The notes: generated from the sequence alone by a model not told the origin. 64,000 nucleotides of DNA from Kaistella jeonii (GCF_000812865.1 NZ_JSYL01000006.1:59707-123706); one strand, 5' to 3'; shown: positions 1 to 7,830, numbered from the stretch's first letter. Numbers and translations: made by a program.

Positions 1-65
1 GAACCGGCACATCTTGCGATACTAGAGTTTGAGTCTAGCGCGTCTACCAATTCCGCCAACCGGGC
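1..65 (-). tRNA. tRNA-Leu(CAA), 3' part cut by the window edge
   Basis: Reading the minus strand from 65, the sequence has a GCCCGG acceptor start, a long D arm with GGAATTGGTAGACGC, and an anticodon stem CTAGA/TCTAG (plus 22-38) around loop CTCAAAC. The anticodon is therefore CAA (plus 29-31), reading the leucine codon UUG. A variable arm and the beginning of the T arm follow, then the window ends, so about 20 nt of the 3' end are not visible. The identity is firm from the anticodon and the leucine-type long variable region. Confidence 0.93.
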
Positions 66-81
66 TTTTTAAATTGGTGTG

Positions 82-89
82 CAAATATA
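82..89 (-). promoter_or_regulatory. -7 box of the tRNA-Leu promoter
   Basis: The minus strand reads TATATTTG, a perfect match to the Bacteroidota -7 consensus TAnnTTTG, 16 nt upstream of the tRNA 5' end. At the -33 position there is only TTTC instead of TTTG. Position and match make it the likely tRNA promoter. Confidence 0.55.
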
Positions 90-178
90 GAATTATTTTT
101 TATCTAAGGAAAATTATTTTGTAAAATTTTGAGCATTTCTGGCGTTTCTTGAAACAAAAAACTTTAAGTAACTGATTT

Positions 179-943
179 TCAAAACTCCAGTTCTAATCCA
201 TCAAAAGCAAGATGTACATTTTCTGGGAGTTCGCTTTCAGTTTCGGCATGTAGTCCTAAGTGATGTGAAATATGCGTGAGATATAATTTCTTTGGCTGGA
301 GTTCTTCAAAAAGTTCTAAAACCTGAGGTAAGATAAAGTGCGCAGGATGAAGATCTTCTTTCCGAATACAGTTTAAGATTAAATAATCTAAATTTTTTAG
401 TTTTTCTTTTTCAGTCTCTGAAATAAAACTTGCATCTGTGATGTATGCAAGGTTTTTAAACCTAAATCCTAAAACTGAAATTTTATAATGCATCACTTCA
501 ATGGGAATTATTTCCGTATCAAATAAATCAAAATTTCCCTCAATTTCATGCAGGTCAAAAGAAGGCGCTCCAGGATATTTTACATCTGCAAAAGCATAAG
601 GAAAGCGATTCTTAACTTCAACTCCTACTCTTTTATTACAATAAAGATCCATATTTTTTTTACTGCGAAAAATTACGGGACGCAAATCATCTAACCCAAT
701 AACGTGATCATTGTGTTCGTGGGTAAGTAAAACCGCATCAACATTGTCTTCTTTATTATTGAGCATCTGAATGCGGAAATCCGGACCACAGTCAATCAAT
801 ATTTTTTTTCCAGAATCTGTGCTGACTAAAGCCGACGATCGAAACCGATTATCTTTTGGATCTGTTGAACTGCAAACTTCGCAGTGACAACCAATAACAG
901 GAACTCCTTGGGAAGTTCCAGTTCCTAAAAATTTCAACTCCAT
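179..943 (-). CDS. MBL-fold metallohydrolase, PhnP-like
   Basis: This 254-residue protein belongs to the metallo-beta-lactamase superfamily. It shows the THEHNDH metal-binding motif at residues 74-80 (H75, H77, D79, H80) and the GTGTSQGVP start typical of the PhnP/phosphoribosyl cyclic phosphodiesterase branch. Cysteines in GCHCEVC (18-24) match the extra zinc site of that branch. E. coli PhnP hydrolyses 5-phosphoribosyl 1,2-cyclic phosphate, but no phosphonate (phn) genes are visible here, so the substrate is unknown. The start ATG at 943 gives the family's usual N-terminus. It is divergent from the next gene with a spacer of only 47 nt. Confidence 0.85.
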   Translation of the reverse strand: MELKFLGTGTSQGVPVIGCHCEVCSSTDPKDNRFRSSALVSTDSGKKILIDCGPDFRIQMLNNKEDNVDAVLLTHEHNDHVIGLDDLRPVIFRSKKNMDLYCNKRVGVEVKNRFPYAFADVKYPGAPSFDLHEIEGNFDLFDTEIIPIEVMHYKISVLGFRFKNLAYITDASFISETEKEKLKNLDYLILNCIRKEDLHPAHFILPQVLELFEELQPKKLYLTHISHHLGLHAETESELPENVHLAFDGLELEF

Positions 944-990
944 TTCTTTTGAGGTTGGTATATTATTGGTAAATTTACAAAAAATATGAA

Positions 991-2427
991 TTGCTTGTGA
1001 TTAATCAGAAATTAACTCCTAAACAGAAAGCTTTAGCCATTAATTTAGACGCCGATATTTACGGGACTTTTGCCGAGATTGGTGCAGGTCAAGAAACGGT
1101 GCGTCATTTTTTTAGAGCAGGAGGTGCTTCGCAAACCATTGCAAAAGCAATGTCGGCTTATGACAAAGATTTTAGTGACGCGATCTACGGAAAAGAAGCT
1201 AGAAACAGATATGTTACCCAAAACCGTCTGCGAAAAATGTTGCGTTATGAAGTTTCATTAATCGAGGAACGTCTTTGTCGGGAAAACAATCCCGGAAGAA
1301 AATTCTTTTCCTACGCGAATACCGTGACAACGATCAATTTTGACAAAACCATGAAAGGTCATGGTTGGGTTGGTTTGAGATTTCAGCTCGATGAGAAAGA
1401 AGATTATAATGAAATTGTGTTTCATGTAAAATTCAATGAAAACGACACTACTCTGCAACAAGAAACTTTGGGAGGTCTTGGAGTTAATTTAATTTACGGA
1501 GCTTTCAACTATTCCGATAATCCGAGAAGGTTAATTGAATCTTTATATGACGATATTTCTACAGATAATGTTGAAATTGATATGATTGATTTCAGTGGAC
1601 CCGCTTTTACTTATGTAGATAATCGCCTGATGAGTCTGCAACTTGTAAAAAATGGGATGACTGATGCGGTAATTTTTAATCCACAGGGAAATAATATGCT
1701 ACCTGCAGATATTTTATATAAGAAAAATATTTTCGCAGTTCGTGGGAGTTTTCGCCCAGTAACATTGGTGAATATCGATATGTTCGAGAAAGGTCTTGAA
1801 ATGTTTATGAAAGATTCGGAGTGTAATTTTGATGAGAAAGAAGTTCTTTTTGAAATTACGATCTCAAATTTAAGAGCAGCCGGTGATATTGATGAGCGCG
1901 ATTTTCTGGACAGAGTTGATGTTTTAGCGAAGTTGGGCTACACTGTTATCATTTCAAATTTCTCCGAATATTTTCGCTTGATTGATTATTTCGCAAACTA
2001 TACGAGTGGAGAAATAGGAGTCGCAATGGGCGTTAACAATCTTTTAGATGTATTTGATGAAAATTATTATAAAAGTCTCTCCGGCGGAATTTTAGAAGCT
2101 TTCGGGAAATTTTTCAGAAAAGGAATGACCGTGTATCTTTATCCTTACAAAGATCCTGAAACTCATGAATTACTGACCTCTACCAATTTAAAGGTGAGCG
2201 ATAATTTAAAGGAGTTGTATAAATATTTCAAACTCAATCAAAGGATCGTAGATATCAAAAATTATAATCCTGATTTCTCCGAGATTTATTCCCGAGAAAT
2301 TCTCAATAAAATTGCAAATCACGAAAGTGGTTGGGAAAAACAAGTACCTGCAGATGTTGCCGATATGATCAAGGAACGCGGAATGTTTGGCTATAAAGAA
2401 GAATTAAAACTAAAACAGTTTTCCTAA
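991..2427 (+). CDS. conserved protein of unknown function, 478 aa
   Basis: I recognise this as a conserved protein seen in Bacteroidota and some other bacteria, but I cannot assign a function. A dense conserved block lies near the N-terminus (EIGAGQETVRHFFRAGG, residues 29-45), with further aromatic and acidic stretches. There is no signal peptide or clear membrane segment, so it is probably cytoplasmic. No ATG opens the frame: the upstream in-frame stop is at 970-972, and the only reasonable starts are TTG at 991 or GTG at 997. The GAF protein follows after 12 nt, so the two are probably co-transcribed. The coding region itself is certain. Confidence 0.8.
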   Translation: MLVINQKLTPKQKALAINLDADIYGTFAEIGAGQETVRHFFRAGGASQTIAKAMSAYDKDFSDAIYGKEARNRYVTQNRLRKMLRYEVSLIEERLCRENNPGRKFFSYANTVTTINFDKTMKGHGWVGLRFQLDEKEDYNEIVFHVKFNENDTTLQQETLGGLGVNLIYGAFNYSDNPRRLIESLYDDISTDNVEIDMIDFSGPAFTYVDNRLMSLQLVKNGMTDAVIFNPQGNNMLPADILYKKNIFAVRGSFRPVTLVNIDMFEKGLEMFMKDSECNFDEKEVLFEITISNLRAAGDIDERDFLDRVDVLAKLGYTVIISNFSEYFRLIDYFANYTSGEIGVAMGVNNLLDVFDENYYKSLSGGILEAFGKFFRKGMTVYLYPYKDPETHELLTSTNLKVSDNLKELYKYFKLNQRIVDIKNYNPDFSEIYSREILNKIANHESGWEKQVPADVADMIKERGMFGYKEELKLKQFS

Positions 2428-2439
2428 AAAAATAAAAAA

Positions 2440-2889
2440 ATGTCAGAAATAAAAAAACGTCTTTCTTCAATATTAGAAAGTCCAAATCACAATACAGAAG
2501 TTAAACTTCAGAAAATCTGTCATCTTCTCGATCAGGAAATTCCTTATTTCAACTGGACGGGATTTTACTTTAGAAACGGACATAAAGAAGAATTAATTCT
2601 GGGACCTTATGTTGGTGCAGAGACCGATCACACCGTAATTCCTTTTGGTAAGGGAATTTGTGGACAGGTTGCAGTTTCTAACGAAACTTTTGTTGTTCCT
2701 GATGTTCATGCTCAAGAAAATTATTTGAGTTGTTCTATCGCAACGAAAGCAGAGATCGTAGTTCCGATTATCAAAGATGGCAACAACATCGGTCAGATCG
2801 ATATTGATTCTCACGAGTTAGACCCATTTACTGCGGAAGACCGCGAAATGCTGGAATGGTTGTGTGACGAGATCGCGAAAATAATGTAG
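2440..2889 (+). CDS. GAF-domain protein, free methionine-(R)-sulfoxide reductase homologue
   Basis: A single GAF domain fills the 149 residues. The order GPYVG (55-59), IPFGKGICG (67-75) and DSHELDPFTAED follows free methionine-(R)-sulfoxide reductase (fRMsr, E. coli MsrC/YebR type), which repairs oxidised free methionine. Two of the family's three cysteines are present: C74 in GKGICG and C98 in NYLSCSIA, the latter matching the catalytic position. The third, just before the IPxGxGxCG segment, is replaced (TDHTVIP). The gene sits 12 nt behind the unknown 478-aa gene and ends at a strong terminator. Reductase activity is likely but not certain because of the missing cysteine. Confidence 0.8.
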   Translation: MSEIKKRLSSILESPNHNTEVKLQKICHLLDQEIPYFNWTGFYFRNGHKEELILGPYVGAETDHTVIPFGKGICGQVAVSNETFVVPDVHAQENYLSCSIATKAEIVVPIIKDGNNIGQIDIDSHELDPFTAEDREMLEWLCDEIAKIM

Positions 2890-2907
2890 TTGAAATTTTA
2901 TTACAAT

Positions 2908-2942
2908 AAAAAAGTGTGGGTTTTTAGAAATCCACACTTTTT
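2908..2942. terminator. bidirectional intrinsic terminator
   Basis: The arms AAAAAGTGTGG and CCACACTTTTT are about 11 bp long around an AT-rich loop, with an A tract on the left and a T tract on the right. The hairpin lies between the converging GAF and acetyltransferase genes and can stop transcription from both sides. Confidence 0.85.
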
Positions 2943-2959
2943 GTTTTTATGAGCGTTTG

Positions 2960-3430
2960 TTATTTTGCTAAATCCGCGATTCCTTGTCCATCCAAACGAT
3001 AAACGGTCCATTCATTCATTGGTTTTGCGTCAAGTGATTCGTAGAAGTCGATTGCGGGTTGATTCCAGTTGAGAACGGACCACTCCATTCTGCCACAGTT
3101 TTCTGCCTTTGCAATTTTAGTCAGTTCGATGAGCAATGTTTTTCCATACCCTTTTCCGCGGTGTTCCGGCTCGACATAAAGGTCTTCTAAGTACAAACCA
3201 GGTTTTCCTAAGAATGTTGAAAAATTATAGAAATAAAGGGCAAATCCAGCCGGAATTCCATTTTCTTCGCCGATGATGACGTGCGCGAAGTTTTTCTCAA
3301 ATATATTTTCCCGAAGTTCTTCTATGGAAGTCACGACTTCATTTTCCATTTTTTCGTAAACGGCGAGTTTTTTAATCAAATCAAAGATGACTGGTGTATC
3401 TTCTGGGGTGGCTTTTCTAATCGTGAACAT
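2960..3430 (-). CDS. GNAT-family N-acetyltransferase, diamine acetyltransferase-like
   Basis: The 156-residue protein is a one-domain GNAT enzyme that transfers an acetyl group from acetyl-CoA. The acetyl-CoA binding loop RGKGYGK is at residues 91-97 and is preceded by GLYLEDLYVEPEH, a strand characteristic of the spermidine/spermine N-acetyltransferase-like (SSAT) subgroup. The distal part WNQPAIDFYESLDA is also typical. The substrate is therefore perhaps a polyamine or other small amine, but GNAT specificity cannot be read from sequence. It appears to be a single-gene unit. The start ATG at 3430 matches the family's MFTIRKATPEDTP-type N-terminus. Confidence 0.88.
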   Translation of the reverse strand: MFTIRKATPEDTPVIFDLIKKLAVYEKMENEVVTSIEELRENIFEKNFAHVIIGEENGIPAGFALYFYNFSTFLGKPGLYLEDLYVEPEHRGKGYGKTLLIELTKIAKAENCGRMEWSVLNWNQPAIDFYESLDAKPMNEWTVYRLDGQGIADLAK

Positions 3431-3493
3431 TTCTTTTTATTTTAGAAATCAAAGTTAAGGTTTTTGCCAGAATTTTATTTAAAAATCCAACCG

Positions 3494-3600
3494 TAACCAG
3501 CCCCGATTGAACGGCCTGTTTGAGCTCTTTTTTTGATGTTGGAATATGTGGTGGCGAAAAAAAGCGAGTAGTGAAAGCGGGATTTAGCTCCTAAAAAAAA
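3494..3600 (+). repeat. type A structured intergenic repeat, copy 1
   Basis: The copy starts at AGCCCCGATTGAACGG and ends at AGCGGGATTTAGCTCCTAAA. The outer pairing AGC/GCT, the CCCG/CGGG pairing and an inner T-run/A-run stem (around 3526-3564) correspond to the other copies at 7831, 17514, 44379 and 55441. It overlaps by a few bases the terminator of the downstream-ending E2 gene. No ORF is present. Confidence 0.6.
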
Positions 3601-3626
3601 CCTCCAGAACGTATTCTGAAGGTTTT
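3597..3626 (-). terminator. terminator of the E2 gene
   Basis: On the minus strand AAAACCTTCAGAA pairs with TTCTGGAGGTTTT (one mismatch), and a run of T follows directly. It lies 21 nt behind the stop of the dihydrolipoamide acyltransferase gene. Confidence 0.85.
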
Positions 3627-3647
3627 AATTTTATATTTATTGAGATC

Positions 3648-4982
3648 TTAAATCTCTGTATCTAAATCCCAGTTCTGTAAATAATCGTGAACATGTTTCA
3701 GGAACATTCCGCCCAGAGAACCGTCTACAACACGGTGATCGTAAGAATGCGACATGAACATCAAGTTACGGATCGCAATGACGTCGCCGTCTTTGGTTTC
3801 CAAAACTGCTGGTTTCTTAACGATCGCTCCGACCGCCAAAATAGCAACTTGAGGTTGCGGAATAATCGGCGTTCCCATCAAATTACCAAATCCACCAACG
3901 TTGGAAATCGTGTAGGTTGCTCCTTGCGTATCTTCAGGTCGCAATTTTTTATTTCTTGCTCGGAAAGCCAGATCATTGATCGCTTTTGCCAAACCTGAAA
4001 GTGAAAGTTGATCTGCATTTTTGATGACGGGAACAATTAAATTTCCGTCTGGAAGTGCGGTTGCCATTCCAATATTGATGTTTTTCTTTTTGATGATCTT
4101 ATCGCCATCTACAGAAACGTTGATCATTGGGAAATCTTGAATCGCCTTTACAATTGCTTTTACAAAAATTGGCATATACGTCAGTTTCTCGCCTTCTCTT
4201 TTCTCGAAAAGATCTTTATGTTTCGTTCTCCATTTTACAACGTTTGTAACATCGGTTTCGATGAAAGAAGTTACGTGTGGTGCGGTATGTTTGCTTTTCA
4301 CCATTGCCTCGGCGATGATTTTTCTTACACGGTCCATTTGGATGATCTCGTCGCCTTGTCCAACAACCATTGGTGTTGAAACTGGCGCTGCAGCTTTTGG
4401 AGCTGGAGTTGATTGTACTTGAACAGGAGTTTGAACTTCCGCTTGCTTTTGACCTCTTGTTGAAACAAAAGATAAAATATCTTCTTTCGTGATTCTGCTG
4501 TCTAACCCACTTCCTTTAATCGACTGCAATTCGCTTTCGGAAATATTTTCCTGTTGAGAGATCGATTTTACGAGCGGTGATAAATATAAATCAGAACCTG
4601 CAAAACTGGTTGCAGCTTTTGAACTTTCCATGGCTTCTTCCAGTCCTTTTACAACTTCTGAATCAACATTTGGAATTTGAGTTTTTACTTCTTCCGCAGA
4701 TTTTGGTTCCTGTGGTTGTTCCGAAATAGTTTCTCCTTCTCCCGCAACTTCCAGGATCGCAATGACTTCACCAATTTTAGCGATTTCATCTTTTAGTTTC
4801 AGAATTTTTATAATTTTCCCTGAAACTGGTGTCGGAACATCGGAATCTACTTTGTCAGTAGCGATTTCTACAACAGAATCGTCTTCTTTTACCAGGTCTC
4901 CTTCATTGTACATCCAACTGATGATCGTCGCCTCCATCACGCCTTCTCCCATCGAAGGAAGAATTAATTTATATTCTGCCAT
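3648..4982 (-). CDS. dihydrolipoamide acyltransferase, E2 of a 2-oxoacid dehydrogenase complex
   Basis: This is the core acyltransferase of a 2-oxoacid dehydrogenase complex, 444 residues. Its order is one N-terminal lipoyl domain (lipoyl lysine K44 in EIATDKVDSDVP), an acidic Pro/Gln-rich linker, a peripheral subunit-binding domain (about 132-173, LYLSPLVKSISQ), a second Ala/Pro-rich linker, and the catalytic domain ending with the SYDHRVVDG motif. The overall shape resembles branched-chain oxoacid E2 of Bacteroidota, but no E1 or E3 genes are adjacent, so the substrate (branched-chain, pyruvate or 2-oxoglutarate) is not decided. It forms its own unit with a terminator behind it and a -7 box in front. 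Confidence 0.92.
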   Translation of the reverse strand: MAEYKLILPSMGEGVMEATIISWMYNEGDLVKEDDSVVEIATDKVDSDVPTPVSGKIIKILKLKDEIAKIGEVIAILEVAGEGETISEQPQEPKSAEEVKTQIPNVDSEVVKGLEEAMESSKAATSFAGSDLYLSPLVKSISQQENISESELQSIKGSGLDSRITKEDILSFVSTRGQKQAEVQTPVQVQSTPAPKAAAPVSTPMVVGQGDEIIQMDRVRKIIAEAMVKSKHTAPHVTSFIETDVTNVVKWRTKHKDLFEKREGEKLTYMPIFVKAIVKAIQDFPMINVSVDGDKIIKKKNINIGMATALPDGNLIVPVIKNADQLSLSGLAKAINDLAFRARNKKLRPEDTQGATYTISNVGGFGNLMGTPIIPQPQVAILAVGAIVKKPAVLETKDGDVIAIRNLMFMSHSYDHRVVDGSLGGMFLKHVHDYLQNWDLDTEI

Positions 4983-5002
4983 TTTTCTTTTATTGATTCT
5001 TA

Positions 5003-5010
5003 CAAAGATA
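5003..5010 (-). promoter_or_regulatory. -7 box upstream of the E2 gene
   Basis: The minus strand reads TATCTTTG, matching TAnnTTTG, 20 nt upstream of the ATG at 4982. I see no good -33 element at the expected distance. Confidence 0.4.
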
Positions 5011-5112
5011 AAAATTTTTACCGATTAAGAAAAAACGATTTTATGTCAACTTTTTTTATCGATTTTTCAAAAGTTCCGTTTTCAGTTCATATCTTTAAAC
5101 TTTAAAAATATT

Positions 5113-5406
5113 ATGAAGAACTTATATATCGTCGCGCTCTTTCATTTTAAAGAAAACGACATCATGGACGCTTTAGAATTATTAAGAAAACTGGTTATTG
5201 AAACCCGCAAAGAAGAAGGTTGTATACAATATGATCTGGTTGAAGACAATGAAAATAAAGGAATGTTCTTTATCACGGAAGTGTGGGAAAGTGTTGAACA
5301 TCATCATCAACACAATGGAACCGACCATTTAACGCAGTTTAGAATTCAATCTGTAAGAATGTTAGAGAAGTCTGCGGAAGTTTATAAAGGATTTAAAACC
5401 TTTTAA
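5113..5406 (+). CDS. antibiotic biosynthesis monooxygenase (ABM) domain protein
   Basis: The 97-residue protein is a dimeric alpha/beta barrel-type ABM protein (YgiN-like family). The pattern is a strand (LYIVALFHF), a helix (MDALELLRKLVIETRKEEG), then C-x-x-Y-D-L (CIQYDL) and a strand FFITEVWES followed by H-rich residues HHHQHNGTDHL. Members are quinol or polyketide monooxygenases, or have no known activity, and the substrate here is unknown. Its stop is 2 nt before the deformylase-like gene, so they are co-transcribed. The ATG at 5113 is the natural start. Confidence 0.82.
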   Translation: MKNLYIVALFHFKENDIMDALELLRKLVIETRKEEGCIQYDLVEDNENKGMFFITEVWESVEHHHQHNGTDHLTQFRIQSVRMLEKSAEVYKGFKTF

Positions 5407-5408
5407 GG

Positions 5409-6026
5409 ATGAAAAAGACCTCCTTGCTTTTTGTTTTATTTTATATTTTATCTTCTGGACAAAAATATACAAAAGCTGAAATTTCCCTTATTAATCAAGG
5501 AAATATTGAAACGGCCCTTCCGATTTATCAAACGGTAGATTCGTTACAACACAAAGTTTTGCTCGATAGATCTTTGGATGCTGATCCAAAAGACAAAACC
5601 ACCAAAATTTTGGTGAACCGAATGAAATTGGCACTGCTTTCCACAAAAAGTGGTGTCGGAATTGCAGGTCCGCAAGTCGGGATCAACCGAAATATTATTT
5701 GGGTAAAAAGAGTTGATAAAGTTGATAAACCTTTGGAATATTTGATCAATCCTAAAATTCTGTGGCGTTCCGAAATTTTAAATCTTGGTCCGGAAGGTGA
5801 TCTTTCGATTGCAGTTTTTCGAGATTATTTTTACCGCAGTCAGATCATTCAAATAGAATATTACGATGTGGAGGGAAAACAACACACTGAAATCGTAGAA
5901 GGTTTTACCGCAGTTATTATGCAGCACGAAATCGATCATCTGTCGGGAATTTTAATTTCGGATAAAATTAAAAAGCAAAAATTAAAAAATTTCGAGAAAG
6001 TAGAATTTTACAAAGAGTTACAATAA
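5409..6026 (+). CDS. peptide deformylase-like protein, exported, with an altered metal-ligand motif
   Basis: The 205-residue protein has a peptide deformylase fold. Motif 1 is GVGIAGPQVG (82-91), motif 3 is HEIDH (173-177) with the two zinc/iron-binding histidines and the catalytic Glu. Motif 2 should be EGCLS but reads EGDLS (129-133), so the metal-binding cysteine is an aspartate (D131). A hydrophobic segment at residues 4-16 looks like a signal peptide, whereas genuine deformylases are cytoplasmic; the protein also exceeds the usual 170-190 residues. It is probably not the housekeeping Def enzyme. Whether it still hydrolyses formyl groups is unknown. Confidence 0.82.
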   Translation: MKKTSLLFVLFYILSSGQKYTKAEISLINQGNIETALPIYQTVDSLQHKVLLDRSLDADPKDKTTKILVNRMKLALLSTKSGVGIAGPQVGINRNIIWVKRVDKVDKPLEYLINPKILWRSEILNLGPEGDLSIAVFRDYFYRSQIIQIEYYDVEGKQHTEIVEGFTAVIMQHEIDHLSGILISDKIKKQKLKNFEKVEFYKELQ

Positions 6027-6028
6027 AA

Positions 6029-6053
6029 AAATCACCTTTAAAAAAGGTGATTT
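6029..6053. terminator. bidirectional terminator between the deformylase-like gene and lipB
   Basis: Perfect 11-bp arms AAATCACCTTT and AAAGGTGATTT flank a 3-nt loop. The stem overlaps the last codons of lipB, which converges on the plus-strand gene. Confidence 0.85.
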
Positions 6054-6796
6054 CTATTATTTAATGGTGTTGAGCTGATAAATTTTGCTTCAAAAACTTC
6101 ACAGAAGTGTTTTTTAATTTTCTCTTTGAGAATAATAATTTCTTCTTCAGAAAATTCGCGTTCCAACTCCCGTTTCAAAGAAGTCACCGTTTTATCTTTA
6201 ATTCCACACGGAATGATATATTCAAAATAGCGCAAATCGGTATTCACATTTAAAGCAAAACCGTGCATTGTCACCCATTTTGAAGTTTTCACACCCATTG
6301 CACAGATTTTCCGGGCGTAAGGTTTTCCGACATCGAGCCAAACCCCGGTTTCCCCTTCAGATCTTTCCCCTTTCAACCCAAATTCTGCGATGGTGCGAAT
6401 AATGACCTCCTCCAGATTCCGCATATACAGATGAATGTCGGATTTAAAATTATCAAGATCTAAAATCGGATAACCAACCAATTGTCCAAAACCGTGGTAG
6501 GTAATATCTCCGCCACGATTGGTTTTTACGTAAGTCGCGTTGATTTCTTCTAACCTTTTAGAGTTGGCGAGCATATTTTCTTCATGACCCGATTTTCCCA
6601 AAGTGTAAACATGCGGATGTTCTACAAACAATAAATAATTAGGAGTTAACTCTTGAATTTCATCAGTCCGGTCGCGATTTTTCAACTTTAAGGCAATGAT
6701 TTCTTTCATCAGTTTTTCCTGATATTCAAAGGCGGGAAGATAATCCATCAAACCTAATTCCTGAAATTGCAAAGTTCTATTTTGTGTCGTCGTCAT
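6038..6796 (-). CDS. lipB: octanoyl-[acyl-carrier-protein]:protein N-octanoyltransferase LipB
   Basis: LipB moves octanoate from ACP to lipoyl domains, the first step of lipoate synthesis, and serves complexes such as the E2 encoded at 3.6-5.0 kb. Family signatures are RGGDITYHGFGQLVGYP, the K-I-C-A-M-G-V segment with the invariant lysine, HGFALNVN, and IIPCGI with the catalytic cysteine. I chose ATG at 6796 (MTTTQNRTLQ), giving 252 residues; the frame stays open to 6844 but the extra 16 residues are atypical. It is the last gene of the trp-direction gene run, separated from trpA by a repeat element. Confidence 0.93.
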   Translation of the reverse strand: MTTTQNRTLQFQELGLMDYLPAFEYQEKLMKEIIALKLKNRDRTDEIQELTPNYLLFVEHPHVYTLGKSGHEENMLANSKRLEEINATYVKTNRGGDITYHGFGQLVGYPILDLDNFKSDIHLYMRNLEEVIIRTIAEFGLKGERSEGETGVWLDVGKPYARKICAMGVKTSKWVTMHGFALNVNTDLRYFEYIIPCGIKDKTVTSLKRELEREFSEEEIIILKEKIKKHFCEVFEAKFISSTPLNNRNHLF

Positions 6797-6842
6797 TGAA
6801 ATTTTGATATTTTGGGCAATCCCCTTTTCTTGCGCTAATGCC

Positions 6843-6951
6843 AACGCTTGGGTCGGGCTCTCTGTTACAATTCCTCATTTCGGCGCGAGCGAAGCGAGCG
6901 CCTCCGTTCCGGGATTTCCACGTCGATCCCTATTGCGGGATTGCGTTTTAA
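6843..6951 (-). repeat. type B intergenic repeat
   Basis: On the minus strand the element holds ATCCCGCAATAGGGAT, GACGTGGAAATCCCGG, AACGGAGGCGC, the self-complementary GCGCTCGCTTCGCTCGCGC, then GAAATGAGGAATTGTAAC and AGCCCGACCC. Several stems can form. Its GGAACGGA-GGCG part resembles the type A repeats, so it may be a distant relative or a separate family. It lies between trpA and lipB. Confidence 0.5.
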
Positions 6952-6972
6952 GAGAAGACAAATTTACAAAAT

Positions 6973-7755
6973 TTAATTCTTTATGCTATGAATAAAGTCT
7001 CTTCCTTTCTGTTTCCAATCTTCAGTTCCTAATAGAATTTTGACAAAAGCCGTTCCGATAATTCCACCTTCTGCTTTTTCGGTTACGTTCTCGAAATCTG
7101 TTTTATCTTTAATACCAAAGCCAATAAATACAGGGTTTTTTAAATCGAGTTCTGAAAGATGTGTCAAGTAATCTTCATTTTTCACTTCTTTATTTTCGTT
7201 TCCGGTGGTTGAAGAACTTGAAACGGCGTAAAGAAATCCTGAACTTAATTCATCTAAATATTTAATTCGTTTCTCGGAAGTTTCCGGCGTTACGAGGAAT
7301 GTAAAGTTTAGATTGTATTTCTTCAGAATTTCGCTGTAATTCTTCTCAAATTCGATCGGCGGCAGATCTGGAATAATTAAACCGGAAACGCCGGAATCTG
7401 CACATTCTTTACAGAAATTTTCAAAACCAAAACTTAAAACAGGATTAATATAACCCATTAAAACGACGGGAATTTTTATTACGTCTTTCACCGTTTTCAA
7501 CTGTTCGAAAAGTTTAACAATCGTCATTCCGTTTTTCAGCGCGATCTCGTGCGCTTTCTGAATCACTTCACCATCTGCAACTGGATCAGAATAGGGCATC
7601 CCGATTTCCATATAATCTGCTCCAGAATTCTGGATGGTTTTCATAATTTCCGTCGTGTCCTCTAAGTTCGGAATTCCTGCAGTGAAATAGATATTGAGTT
7701 TCTTTTGAGGCTGGATGTTGGTTGCTGGATGCTGGATGTTATTATCGTTGTTCAT
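6973..7755 (-). CDS. trpA: tryptophan synthase alpha chain
   Basis: TrpA splits indole-3-glycerol phosphate to indole and glyceraldehyde 3-phosphate and passes indole to TrpB. The 260-residue protein has the ADYMEIGMPYSDPVADG motif with the catalytic Glu and Asp, the GLIIPDLPP segment, and the phosphate loop GFGIKDK...GGIIGTAFV. The first 16 residues (Asn, Gln and Pro rich) come from a short DNA repeat and are unlike the normal TrpA start; the conserved part begins at KKLNIYFTAG. It is the last gene of the trp operon, separated from trpB by a type A repeat. Confidence 0.95.
   Translation of the reverse strand: MNNDNNIQHPATNIQPQKKLNIYFTAGIPNLEDTTEIMKTIQNSGADYMEIGMPYSDPVADGEVIQKAHEIALKNGMTIVKLFEQLKTVKDVIKIPVVLMGYINPVLSFGFENFCKECADSGVSGLIIPDLPPIEFEKNYSEILKKYNLNFTFLVTPETSEKRIKYLDELSSGFLYAVSSSSTTGNENKEVKNEDYLTHLSELDLKNPVFIGFGIKDKTDFENVTEKAEGGIIGTAFVKILLGTEDWKQKGRDFIHSIKN
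7709..7740 (-). repeat. short direct repeats inside the trpA 5' end
   Basis: On the minus strand CATCCAGC occurs three times, with AACCAA between copies, and is translated as NIQHPATNIQPQ. It is a small in-frame low-complexity tract at the TrpA N-terminus. Confidence 0.6.
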
Positions 7756-7830
7756 AATTTATTGTCGCTAAATTGATAATAGAATTGGATAAAATTCTTT
7801 TTATTTTAAAATTAATAATTGGAGGAGCGC

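Noticed and set aside
970..1000. A Bacteroidota promoter in the 47-nt spacer before the 478-aa gene
   Set aside because: TTG at 955 and TAAATTTA at 970 are only 12 nt apart, far from the 19-nt spacing.
5409..6026. Housekeeping peptide deformylase (def)
   Set aside because: The EGCLS cysteine is missing and a signal-like N-terminus is present, so calling it def would be unsafe.
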